Of a stretch of DNA of 64,000 bases, positions 51,944 to 59,923 are shown piece by piece. This stretch comes from Ardenticatenaceae bacterium (GTDB lineage Bacteria; Chloroflexota; Anaerolineae; Promineifilales; Promineifilaceae): contig JACKCB010000002.1 of NCBI GenBank assembly GCA_020634235.1, positions 62,001 through 126,000 of the forward strand, written 5' to 3'. The notes beneath the pieces are model-generated. The model worked only from the letters and a program-made list of their open reading frames with translations. It searched no databases and was not told the origin of the DNA. The translations under genes and the position numbers were made by a program. Position 1 is the first letter of the stretch; every line of letters starts with the position of its first letter.

Positions 51944-53026
51944 ATGAAGAATTCTCTCAGAATCCCCCAATTGCGCCTATTTGCTGTTGTCGTGCTGCTT
52001 CTCCTCGGTCTGGCCATCACCGTGGGGTCTACCCTGGCAGCGGACGATTCCATTACCCTGCAAGAGACGCTGACAGGCAAATATGAAGTGACCAACGGAG
52101 CCATCGGCCTGGACGGAACCGCACCAGGCACCATCACGGTCAATGTGCCGGGCACGCCCAGCAATGTCTTCCTCTACTGGACCGGCCGGGGCAGTGGCAG
52201 CGGCGATGACACCATCACCATCAGCATCAACGGTGGGGCTGCAACCTCGATCACGGCCGATCAATCGAGCGTTTACTCCTCGAACACAGGCTTTCCCCCC
52301 GCCGCCCTGCACTTCGTCTACGCCAAAGTCCTGAACGCGGCCAGCTTCAACACCGGCATCAACACCGTCACGGTCTCCGACATGACCATCTATGAGAACC
52401 ACGGCGCTGGCCTGAGCGTCTACTCCACCGACCCCTCATTCCAGGAAGTCAGCCTCAGCCGCTATTGGGGCCTGGACGGCTTCTTCGTCGGTTGGACCGG
52501 TGAGTTTGGGCCTAATTCGCAGCTTGTGTGCCAGAGCTTTAGCGCGGCTACCAGCCCGCGGGTCATGCAGGTGGGCATGTTTGTGGGCGGCGTCGATGGG
52601 GCAGACCGGCCGAACAGCATCTGGTACCAGGTCGGCTCTGGCCCGCAGCCTGTTGGCTCCATTGTGGACGCGGTGGGGGCGACCGAGATCGCTACCGATA
52701 TTACCAATACCACGCCACCGCTCACCGGCGACCAGAACCAGAATGGGCGGCAGTCATATGACTTGTTCGAGCGCGGCATTAGTGTGCCGGCGGCCAGCAC
52801 CTGGGCTTGTTTCCAGATTGAGTCACGCAACGATGGGTCACTGCTGGGTGCCAGTGCCTTGTGGCATGGCCTGACCACGGCCCTCGCCCCGGCCGGGACC
52901 ACAGCCGTCAACCTATCAGCCATAGATGCCAACTCCCTGCCGGTCATGACCCCGCTGCTGGCCCTGGCCGCCTTGCTAGCTGCGGCATCGCTGCTGCTGC
53001 TGCACCGCCGCCGCTCGGCCCGCTAA
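51944..53026 (+). CDS. Secreted, C-terminally membrane-anchored surface protein (DUF3344-like)
   Basis: 360 residues. A signal peptide (about 1-33) precedes a beta-rich extracellular region with VFLYWTGRGSGSGDDTITISI and a long GLDGFFVGWTGEF segment, resembling DUF3344-type proteins. The C-terminus is SLPVMTPLLALAALLAAASLLLL followed by HRRRSAR: a hydrophobic helix and basic tail. This is the layout of proteins retained by a sorting enzyme, but no LPxTG or PEP motif is clear. Expression is closed by a perfect-palindrome terminator. The function is unknown. Confidence 0.75.
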   Translation: MKNSLRIPQLRLFAVVVLLLLGLAITVGSTLAADDSITLQETLTGKYEVTNGAIGLDGTAPGTITVNVPGTPSNVFLYWTGRGSGSGDDTITISINGGAATSITADQSSVYSSNTGFPPAALHFVYAKVLNAASFNTGINTVTVSDMTIYENHGAGLSVYSTDPSFQEVSLSRYWGLDGFFVGWTGEFGPNSQLVCQSFSAATSPRVMQVGMFVGGVDGADRPNSIWYQVGSGPQPVGSIVDAVGATEIATDITNTTPPLTGDQNQNGRQSYDLFERGISVPAASTWACFQIESRNDGSLLGASALWHGLTTALAPAGTTAVNLSAIDANSLPVMTPLLALAALLAAASLLLLHRRRSAR

Positions 53027-53046
53027 ACCTTCGCCCCAGGCAATGC

Positions 53047-53076
53047 AAAAGGCCGGTCCATATGGACCGGCCTTTT
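53047..53076. terminator. Bidirectional terminator, perfect 30-base palindrome
   Basis: AAAAGGCCGGTCCAT (53047-53061) is followed directly by its exact reverse complement, ending in six T on the plus strand. It lies between the convergent surface protein and GT4 genes. Confidence 0.92.
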
Positions 53077-53088
53077 TTGTTGCCGTCT

Positions 53089-54276
53089 CTATTCTACGCG
53101 TCCCTCTCCCGGCCGGGACGGCTCCCCCGCCAACAAATCACGATAAAGCTGGCGCAGTTCCTGGGCCGCCCGTTTCCAGGTGAAGCTGCGCGCCTGCCGG
53201 AAGCCGGCGGCCACCATCTGCGAACGCCGGCCGGCGTCTAGCAGCAGGCGGTGCATCTGCTCTGTCCAGGCTTCCTCGTCATGGGGCGAAAGGCTGACCG
53301 CGGCCTCGCCAGCTACCTCCGGCAGGCTGGAGGCATCGGACACCAACACCGGCACGCCGCAAGCCATCCCCTCCAGCACCGGCAGCCCAAACCCCTCATA
53401 CAGGCTGGGGAAGACGAACAGCGTGGCACTTGTGTACAGGGCCGGCAGGTCGGCATCATCTACAAAGCCCAAGAAGCGCACCCGGCCGGTGAGCCCTTGC
53501 TTCTCCACCTCGGCCAGCGTCTCTTCATACAGCCAGCCCTTGCCGCCGCCAATGATCAGGTTGTGGGGCCAGTTGGCGGCAATGGGCTTGAAGGCCCGGA
53601 TAAGCATCTGGTAATTCTTGCGCGGCTGGATGGTGCTGAGACTCAAAATGTAGGGCGCATCGTCGATGGCGTAGCGGCGGCGCACGGCGTCCAGGTGGGC
53701 CTGCCGGGTGACAGGCCGGAAACGATTGTCTACGCCGCTGTAAAGGACGGTAATCTTCCCGGCCGGGACCCCCCACACGCCGCTCAAATCATCCTTGGTC
53801 GCCTGCGAGTCGGCCAGAATGTGGGTTGCCCGGTCCACCGACCAGGGCACACTCTTGTTCAGAAAGCTGCGCAGCGCCGGGGTGAAAGTCTCCGGGTAGT
53901 GGACAAAAGAGAGGTCGTGCACGGTGAGCAGGGTGGGAATGCCGCCGGAGACTGGTGGCAGCACAAAATCGGGTGAGTGGAACAAGTCCAGCTTGCCGGT
54001 ATACCACTGCACCGGCAGGGGAATGCGGAAGCGGTACCACAGGCGATAGAGCCAGCGGGCATCGAGGCGGGTCTGGTGATAGTGGATGTTGTCCCCGGCC
54101 GGGATAGGGTCCGGCACTGGCAAACTGGTCGGCTGCCGGGCCGAGAAAAGCTGGTAGGTAAAACCATCTGGCCGCTTGCTGGGCGCGGTAACCGCCCGCA
54201 CCAACTCCCGCGTATACCGGCCAATTCCCCCACCCTGGGTTACCGCAGCGGTGACATCAATGCCAACACGGATCAC
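53089..54276 (-). CDS. Family 4 glycosyltransferase
   Basis: 395 residues with a GT-B fold. The N-terminal acceptor domain begins VGIDVTAAVTQGGGIGRYTRELV. The C-terminal domain has the donor-binding motif SLYEGFGLPVLEGMACGVPVLVSDASSLPEVAG, with the E-x7-E pair typical of GT4 retaining transferases (mannosyl-, glucosyl-type). It starts with GTG at 54276, which overlaps the GtrA stop by 4 bases. It is the last gene of the polysaccharide operon and ends at the palindromic terminator. Confidence 0.95.
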   Translation of the reverse strand: MIRVGIDVTAAVTQGGGIGRYTRELVRAVTAPSKRPDGFTYQLFSARQPTSLPVPDPIPAGDNIHYHQTRLDARWLYRLWYRFRIPLPVQWYTGKLDLFHSPDFVLPPVSGGIPTLLTVHDLSFVHYPETFTPALRSFLNKSVPWSVDRATHILADSQATKDDLSGVWGVPAGKITVLYSGVDNRFRPVTRQAHLDAVRRRYAIDDAPYILSLSTIQPRKNYQMLIRAFKPIAANWPHNLIIGGGKGWLYEETLAEVEKQGLTGRVRFLGFVDDADLPALYTSATLFVFPSLYEGFGLPVLEGMACGVPVLVSDASSLPEVAGEAAVSLSPHDEEAWTEQMHRLLLDAGRRSQMVAAGFRQARSFTWKRAAQELRQLYRDLLAGEPSRPGEGRVE

Positions 54277-54746
54277 GCGTCTACATCCGAAAAAGTCCAG
54301 TAACGATTCACAAAGAAATTCCAGAACAAGACCACCACCGTGGCCACAATCTTGGCCGGGATATAGCCCGGAATCGATGAGAGCGCGTCGAAATGGGCAA
54401 AAAGATTATCAAACGGCCCATGCAGCAGCAGCAAGATAAGATTGTTGATCACCAACCCCAAAACGCTCACCATGCCGAACTGCGGCAGCTGCACCCGTTT
54501 GCGCTTGGAGCGAGATTCGGGATAGGTCCAATAGCGGTTAAGCGTGAAGTTGCTGATAACGGCCGCCGAAAAAGAGATGGTATTGGCCAGTACCGGCGCA
54601 AAACCCAAAACCTCCACCAGGAAGGTCAACAGGCCAAAATCAACAATGAAACCAATCGTGCCGACCACCAGAAACTTAAGAAAGCGCTCTGCTTCCTTGG
54701 GCTTCACGCCAAAATGGCCGGCAACATTTGCAAATAGCGAAATCAT
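54273..54746 (-). CDS. GtrA-like membrane protein
   Basis: 157 residues with four transmembrane helices and the typical GtrA signature: FLKFLVVGTIGFIVDFGLLTFLV at the start, ISFSAAVISNFTLNRYWTY in the middle and FFVNRYWTF near the end. GtrA proteins are thought to move or hold undecaprenyl-phosphate-linked sugars across the membrane. Its stop overlaps the GT4 start, and its ATG overlaps the stop of the O-antigen ligase gene. Confidence 0.93.
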   Translation of the reverse strand: MISLFANVAGHFGVKPKEAERFLKFLVVGTIGFIVDFGLLTFLVEVLGFAPVLANTISFSAAVISNFTLNRYWTYPESRSKRKRVQLPQFGMVSVLGLVINNLILLLLHGPFDNLFAHFDALSSIPGYIPAKIVATVVVLFWNFFVNRYWTFSDVDA

Positions 54747-56290
54747 CTCGAATAAACCCCTGATTCATTTTCTCGCGCCAACAATTGCAAGATACCCAAC
54801 ATCACCCCTAAATGCAAGTACAGGTTGTTGACGTACAAATTGTCCAGCAGGTGGTGTACCGTCAGGGCGGTCCAGGCGGCCAGCAGCCCCAGGGCGACCC
54901 CACGTTGTGGCCAGGCCAGCCGTCGCAGCAACCACCAGGTCTGGCCAAAAGTAACACTCCACAACAACAAATAGGCTGCCAAACCTAGCACGCCCGTCTC
55001 GGCCAGAATGTTCAGGTAGTAGTTATGGGCGTGCCCCAGCGGATAGGGCCAGTTGAGCAGCGCGTAGCTGGCATAGGCAGGCTCATAATTGCCAAAACCA
55101 ACGCCCAGCCAGGGGTGGGCGCGGGCCATGGCCAGGGCTGACTGCCAGTGTGCCAGCCGCTCCAGCACAGCATAGTTGCTGTCGTTGATGTCCACGCCGC
55201 GCACGTCTTCAAAGCGCGCGTCCTCCTGAAAGCTAACCAACCGGTCGGCCACGCTGGCCGGCACCAACCCAGACTGCAAACCCAGCAGGAGCAGCAGTCC
55301 ACCACCAACCAGCAATAACACTCCCTGCCAGCGCCGGCGCGGCCAGAATAACCCCATCATGGCCAGGCCGGCCCCAAAACCAAGCCATGCGCCGCGGCTC
55401 CAGGAGAGGAGCAGCGCCGTGCCGCACGCCAGGGCGCACACAGCCGCGAAGAACAGCCAGAACCACCCCGGCCGGGGTCCTTCTACCACCTCTCCCCCTT
55501 CATCCGCCGCCTGGCGCCGCACCCCAACCCGCCACCAACGCCGCAGCGCCGGCCCATTGGCTGCCAACAGCCCCAGCAGCACCCCCAAAGCCAGGCTGGC
55601 CGTCAGGGCCATGAACCCACCGTAAGGATTGGGCTGCTCAAAAGTGCCATAAGCGCGGTAGAAGCCACCCAGAATCTCAAAATGCTCTGGTCCGCTGCCG
55701 CGCAGGCCAAACTGCCAGATGCCAATTAGCGCCTGGCTAAGCCCGGACAGCAGCACCAGCCCCACCATCAGCCGCACCCGCGAACGCTCCGCCGCACCCA
55801 GATCAACCACAATCAGCATTACCAGCGCCACCTCCACCCACTTCAGCAGCTCACGAAAACCATAGGTCAGCGAGGGCGCGCCCAGCAGGGACAGGGCCGC
55901 TACCAGCAAGAACAAGGCCAGCGGCAGGTTAAGCACTGTCCGCCGCAGCATAATCCGGCGGCGGACAACCCCGTGCGCCAGCCAGGCAGCAACGGTTAGG
56001 AATAGCAGCAGTTGGCCGCTGTCCAGTGGTAGGCTGCCGCCCAGGGCAATCTTCTCCAACGCCCCCCAGGGCGCGGCCAGCAAGGTCAGGGCCAGGCCAA
56101 ACCAGGGTTGCAGCAGCGTGAGGAGCAGGACAGCGCCCCCTATCACCAGCCCCCCGGCCGGGAGCAGCGGCAGCCCAACCAACAACACACCGGCCAGAAC
56201 CGCCAGCAGCACACCCCATCCCGGCCGGGGCCAACCCAGCCCAGCGCGTGCGGGCCACGCCCGCCGCATGCCTGCTAAGCTCAAGATCAC
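54743..56290 (-). CDS. O-antigen ligase/polymerase family membrane protein
   Basis: About 515 residues with a dozen transmembrane helices. The Wzy_C-type motif lies in a large loop: HPWLGVGFGNYEPAYASYALL, then PYPLGHAHNYYLNILAETG. Such proteins join or polymerise polysaccharide units on the outer face of the membrane. A GTG at 56290 overlaps the stop of the decarboxylase gene by GTGA, the same pattern as its neighbours; an ATG at 56269 is the alternative. It is related in its membrane half to the larger fusion protein encoded at 45384-48533. Confidence 0.88.
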   Translation of the reverse strand: MILSLAGMRRAWPARAGLGWPRPGWGVLLAVLAGVLLVGLPLLPAGGLVIGGAVLLLTLLQPWFGLALTLLAAPWGALEKIALGGSLPLDSGQLLLFLTVAAWLAHGVVRRRIMLRRTVLNLPLALFLLVAALSLLGAPSLTYGFRELLKWVEVALVMLIVVDLGAAERSRVRLMVGLVLLSGLSQALIGIWQFGLRGSGPEHFEILGGFYRAYGTFEQPNPYGGFMALTASLALGVLLGLLAANGPALRRWWRVGVRRQAADEGGEVVEGPRPGWFWLFFAAVCALACGTALLLSWSRGAWLGFGAGLAMMGLFWPRRRWQGVLLLVGGGLLLLLGLQSGLVPASVADRLVSFQEDARFEDVRGVDINDSNYAVLERLAHWQSALAMARAHPWLGVGFGNYEPAYASYALLNWPYPLGHAHNYYLNILAETGVLGLAAYLLLWSVTFGQTWWLLRRLAWPQRGVALGLLAAWTALTVHHLLDNLYVNNLYLHLGVMLGILQLLARENESGVYSR

Positions 56291-57231
56291 ACAACCCGGG
56301 AGCGGAAATATGCAATCGTTTCCGCCAACCCCTGCTTCAAGCCAACCTGCGGCTGCCACTGCAGCAGTGCCTGCGCCTTGCGGATATCCGGCCGGCGCAC
56401 CTTCGGGTCATCCTGCACCCGCTCATCGGCCGGCTGCACAAACACAACCTCCGAACTGCTGCCGGTTGCCTCACGCACCGCCTCCGCAAACGCCAGGATA
56501 CTCATCTCCGTCGGATTCCCGATATTAACCGGGCTGTCAATATCCGAAAGCAGCAGGCGGTAAATCCCTTCCACCAGGTCAGACACATACTGAAAAGAGC
56601 GCGTCTGGCTGCCATCGCCATATACGGTAATCGGCTGGCCCGTAAGCGCCTGGTAAATGAAATTAGGCACCGCCCGCCCATCATGCAGGCGCATCCGCGG
56701 GCCATAGGTGTTAAAAATGCGCACAATACGCGTTTCCAGCCCATGATAGCGCCGGTAAGCCATCGTCATCGCCTCAGCAAAGCGCTTCGCCTCGTCATAC
56801 ACGCCGCGCGGGCCAATCGGGTTCACATTGCCCCAATACGTCTCCGGCTGCGGGTTCACCAGCGGGTCGCCATACACCTCTGAAGTAGACGCCAGCAAGT
56901 AACGCGCCCCCTTCGCCTTGGCCAGGCCAATGGTGTTCAGCGTGCCCAAAGACCCCACCTTCAGCGTTGGAATAGGGTGCTCAAGATAATCGTTGGGGCT
57001 GGCCGGCGAAGCAAAATGCAGCACCGCATCTACCGCACCATCCACATAAATATAGTTGCTGACATTGTGCTTCACAAAGGTGAAGCGCTCGTTTCCCAGC
57101 AAGTGACTGATGTTGTCTGTGCTGCCGGTAATTAGATTATCCATGGCAATGACCGTATGGCCCTCAGCCAGGAAACGATCGCACAAATGCGATCCCAAAA
57201 AGCCAGCTCCGCCTGTAATCAATACGCGCAT
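56287..57231 (-). CDS. UDP-glucuronate decarboxylase-type NAD-dependent epimerase
   Basis: 314-residue extended SDR. The NAD loop is GGAGFLGSHL, followed by AMDNLITGS, and the catalytic pair is YDEAK in PIGPRGVYDEAKRFAEAM. The segment PETYWGNVNPIGPRG and the later RMRLHDGRAVPNF strongly match UXS (UDP-glucuronate to UDP-xylose). It supplies a pentose for surface polysaccharide. The ATG at 57231 follows GAGGAG. It is the first gene of the four-gene polysaccharide operon, and all four overlap. Confidence 0.93.
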   Translation of the reverse strand: MRVLITGGAGFLGSHLCDRFLAEGHTVIAMDNLITGSTDNISHLLGNERFTFVKHNVSNYIYVDGAVDAVLHFASPASPNDYLEHPIPTLKVGSLGTLNTIGLAKAKGARYLLASTSEVYGDPLVNPQPETYWGNVNPIGPRGVYDEAKRFAEAMTMAYRRYHGLETRIVRIFNTYGPRMRLHDGRAVPNFIYQALTGQPITVYGDGSQTRSFQYVSDLVEGIYRLLLSDIDSPVNIGNPTEMSILAFAEAVREATGSSSEVVFVQPADERVQDDPKVRRPDIRKAQALLQWQPQVGLKQGLAETIAYFRSRVV

Positions 57232-57617
57232 ATTCACTCCTCTAAAGAAAATGGGCAATTAGCCTGAAGTACACACGGAACAGTGCGCACATCCTATTGC
57301 CAACAGGTAATTTTAACGGCAAATGCCCATTGTTCAATGTCTCGCCAGAAAGAATTCGCCATTCGCCTGGGAGCATAGTATACTCGCAGGCGAATCGCAG
57401 GCATACCGGCCGGATGAACCTCAACAACCGAGCTTGAACAACAAAGCTTTCTCCCCCATCCATATTGCCCAGCCCGTCCCCGCAAACCACCGCAGTGATC
57501 CACCTCAACTCAGGCGCGCCAGGGCCCTTGCTGTTCACTGACGGGTGGCAGGCACATTGCCGGAGAAGGTTGAGTCCCCCCCGGCCGGGGTGCGGGCACA
57601 AGCAACGGAGAAAGAAG
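57232..57617. other. 386-base divergent intergenic region with palindromic operator-like site
   Basis: No gene is supported here. ATTCGCCTG (57361-57369) and CAGGCGAAT (57387-57395) form a perfect 9-bp inverted repeat spaced 17 bases apart. The spacer contains AGTATACT, itself a palindrome that gives TATACT on both strands (57379-57384 on plus). A dimeric regulator bound to the repeat would cover a -10 box in either direction. No clear -35 is present. Confidence 0.45.
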
Positions 57618-58721
57618 ATGGGTGCAACGTTACCACAGCCCGACACAAACAACAACACGCCAGAAACAGCCGACAACCCTGAAATTGTAGAACAGCGCAA
57701 AGCTGAACACATCCGCATCAACCTGGAAGAAGACGTCAGCTTCAAAGCCCTGACCACCCACCTGGAACAATACTTCTTCCTGCATCAGGCCCTGCCCGAA
57801 CTAGACCTGAGCCAGGTAGACACCAGCATAACCCTCTTCGGCAAACAACTACAGACCCCCCTGCTCATCTCCTCCATGACCGGTGGCACCGCCCGCGCCC
57901 GCGCCATCAACCGCACCCTGGCCGCCGGTGCCCAGGCCGCCGGCATGGCCATGGGCCTGGGGTCACAACGTGCCGCCATCGAAGACGCCAGCCTGGCCAA
58001 CACCTACGACGTCCGCGACGTCGCCCCAGACATCCTGCTCTTCGCCAACATCGGTGCCGTCCAGCTAAACTACCGCTACGGCGTGGAGCAGTGCCGCCGC
58101 GCCGTAGATATGTGCCAGGCCGACGCCCTCATCCTGCACCTGAATGCCCTGCAAGAAGCCGTGCAGCCAGAAGGCGACGGCAACTTCGCCGGCCTTTTGA
58201 GCCGAATTGAAGCCGTGTGCCGCGCCCTGCCGGTGCCGGTCATTGCCAAGGAAGTTGGCTGGGGCATCGCCGAAAGCACCGCCCGCCAGTTAGCGCAGGC
58301 CGGCATCGCCGCCATCGATGTCGCCGGAGCCGGCGGCACTTCCTGGAGCCAGGTAGAGATGCACCGTGCGCCCACGGCGCGCCACGCGCGCGTCGCCGGC
58401 GCATTCATCGATTGGGGCATCCCCACGGCCATCTCCATCCAGCTTTGCCGCCGGGGCGCGCCTCAATTGCCCATCATCGCCAGCGGCGGCATCAAGACCG
58501 GCATCGACATCGCCAAGTGCATTGCCCTGGGAGCCACTCTGGGTGGGTTGGCCGGCGAGTTTCTGCGCGCTGCCGATCGTGCCGGGGTCGCCGGCGTCGT
58601 TGACCTGGCCGGCGCGATTACCGACGAACTGCGCGTGGCCATGTTTTGCGCCGGCGCAGCCAACACAGGCGCATTAGCCAGAACACCGCTCTACCGCAGT
58701 CTTGACGAGCTGCTCGCCTGA
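57618..58721 (+). CDS. fni: Isopentenyl-diphosphate delta-isomerase, type 2
   Basis: FMN-dependent type II IDI, about 367 residues, with a TIM-barrel fold. It opens RKAEHIRINLEEDVSF. It has the LISSMTGGT and GMGLGSQR-type FMN motifs (here MAMGLGSQRAAIED), ILHLNALQEAVQPEGD with the catalytic Gln, and IASGGIKTGIDIAKCIALGA for the phosphate site. It converts isopentenyl to dimethylallyl diphosphate. Type 2 enzymes occur in archaea, Firmicutes and Chloroflexota. The ATG at 57618 has GGAG upstream. The polyprenyl synthase gene follows. Confidence 0.95.
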   Translation: MGATLPQPDTNNNTPETADNPEIVEQRKAEHIRINLEEDVSFKALTTHLEQYFFLHQALPELDLSQVDTSITLFGKQLQTPLLISSMTGGTARARAINRTLAAGAQAAGMAMGLGSQRAAIEDASLANTYDVRDVAPDILLFANIGAVQLNYRYGVEQCRRAVDMCQADALILHLNALQEAVQPEGDGNFAGLLSRIEAVCRALPVPVIAKEVGWGIAESTARQLAQAGIAAIDVAGAGGTSWSQVEMHRAPTARHARVAGAFIDWGIPTAISIQLCRRGAPQLPIIASGGIKTGIDIAKCIALGATLGGLAGEFLRAADRAGVAGVVDLAGAITDELRVAMFCAGAANTGALARTPLYRSLDELLA

Positions 58722-58782
58722 CGGATCCCACCATTTGCTAGTGCCAGGTAGGTTACTACGCCAACGGCACCCAGGTAAGGAA

Positions 58783-59814
58783 ATGATGTTTGACCAGTAT
58801 CGATCGTTAACCAAGATTATGCTGCCGGCCGTGGAGCAGGAGATGCAGACAGTATTGCAGCTTGACCCGCAGGCACCGTCCGATGCCTTCTTTGGCATGC
58901 TCCACTATCACATGGGCTGGGTAGATGCCAGTCTAGGCCGGGTTGCGGGCAACGGTGGTAAGCGCATCCGGCCGATTCTTTGCCTGCTCAGTTGTCAGGC
59001 CGCCGGTGGCGACTGGCAAGCGGCGCTCCCGGCCGGGGCGGCCATCGAACTCCTGCACAACTTCACCCTGATCCACGATGACATCGAAGACAGCAGCCCG
59101 ACCCGTCGGGGACGCGCCACCGTGTGGAAGCTGTGGGGGCTGCCCCAGGCCATCAACATCGGCGACAGCCTGTTTGCCCTGTCATACCTGGCGCTGCTGC
59201 GCCTGAGCGAACGCGGTGTCCCGGCCGGGACCGTGGTCCAGGCCATCCGCCGCTTTGGGGAAACCAGCCTGCACCTCACCAACGGCCAATACTTCGACAT
59301 GGATTTTGAAACACGGGCCGTCGTTACCGTAGACGAATACATCACCATGATCGAAGGCAAAACGGCCGCCTTGCTCTCCTTGTGCTGCGAACTGGGAGCC
59401 CTGGTCGCCGGCCGGGATGCCGACAGCGTCCACCATTTCCGCCAGTTTGGCCGCGACCTGGGGCTGGCCTTCCAGGTCAAAGACGACATCCTGGGCATCT
59501 GGGGCGACGAAGCCGTCATCGGCAAATCAGCCGCCACCGATATCGAAACACGCAAGAAAACACTGCCGGTCCTCTACGGGTTGGCCCAAAGCGCCGCCCT
59601 GCGCGAGCTGTATCACCGGCCGGAAAACGATCCCGACTTCGTAACCAGAGTAGTCGCGCTGCTAGAAGAAAGCGGCGCGCAGGAGTTTGCCCAGGCACAG
59701 GCCAGCCACTACTCGCAGAGCGCCCTCAACCACCTGGCCGCCACCCGGCCGGGGGCAGCAGCCAGCGAAGCCCTGGAGCAGTTAGCCGCCCTGCTGCTGG
59801 AACGGCAAGCCTGA
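58783..59814 (+). CDS. Polyprenyl diphosphate synthase (GGPP synthase-like)
   Basis: About 343 residues, all-helical trans-prenyltransferase. The first aspartate-rich motif is DDIED in LIHDDIEDSSPTRRG. The second is QVKDDILGIWGDE, where the last Asp of DDxxD is Gly, as in many actinobacterial and Chloroflexota GGPP-type synthases. KRIRPILCLLSC is the diphosphate-binding stretch. It condenses DMAPP, supplied by the upstream isomerase, with IPP. Two ATGs (58783, 58786) compete as the start. A bidirectional terminator follows. Confidence 0.92.
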   Translation: MMFDQYRSLTKIMLPAVEQEMQTVLQLDPQAPSDAFFGMLHYHMGWVDASLGRVAGNGGKRIRPILCLLSCQAAGGDWQAALPAGAAIELLHNFTLIHDDIEDSSPTRRGRATVWKLWGLPQAINIGDSLFALSYLALLRLSERGVPAGTVVQAIRRFGETSLHLTNGQYFDMDFETRAVVTVDEYITMIEGKTAALLSLCCELGALVAGRDADSVHHFRQFGRDLGLAFQVKDDILGIWGDEAVIGKSAATDIETRKKTLPVLYGLAQSAALRELYHRPENDPDFVTRVVALLEESGAQEFAQAQASHYSQSALNHLAATRPGAAASEALEQLAALLLERQA

Positions 59815-59835
59815 TCCTCTCACCGCGCAAACAAA

Positions 59836-59872
59836 AAAAGGGCGACTCCGCTTTAGCAGAGTCGCCCTTTTT
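59836..59872. terminator. Bidirectional terminator between prenyl synthase and rpoC
   Basis: AAAAGGGCGACTC (59836-59848) pairs with GAGTCGCCCTTTT (59859-59871) around a 10-base loop. There are runs of A before and T after, so it works for both convergent genes. Confidence 0.9.
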
Positions 59873-59923
59873 CGTTGTTACCAGGCGTGGCACGGCTGTT
59901 GGGCCGCACCACCAATGTCCAAG

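Noticed and set aside
57242..57757. Minus-strand open frame across the polysaccharide/isoprenoid spacer
   Set aside because: It overlaps the start of fni and has no ribosome-binding site or family resemblance; the spacer contains a regulatory palindrome instead.
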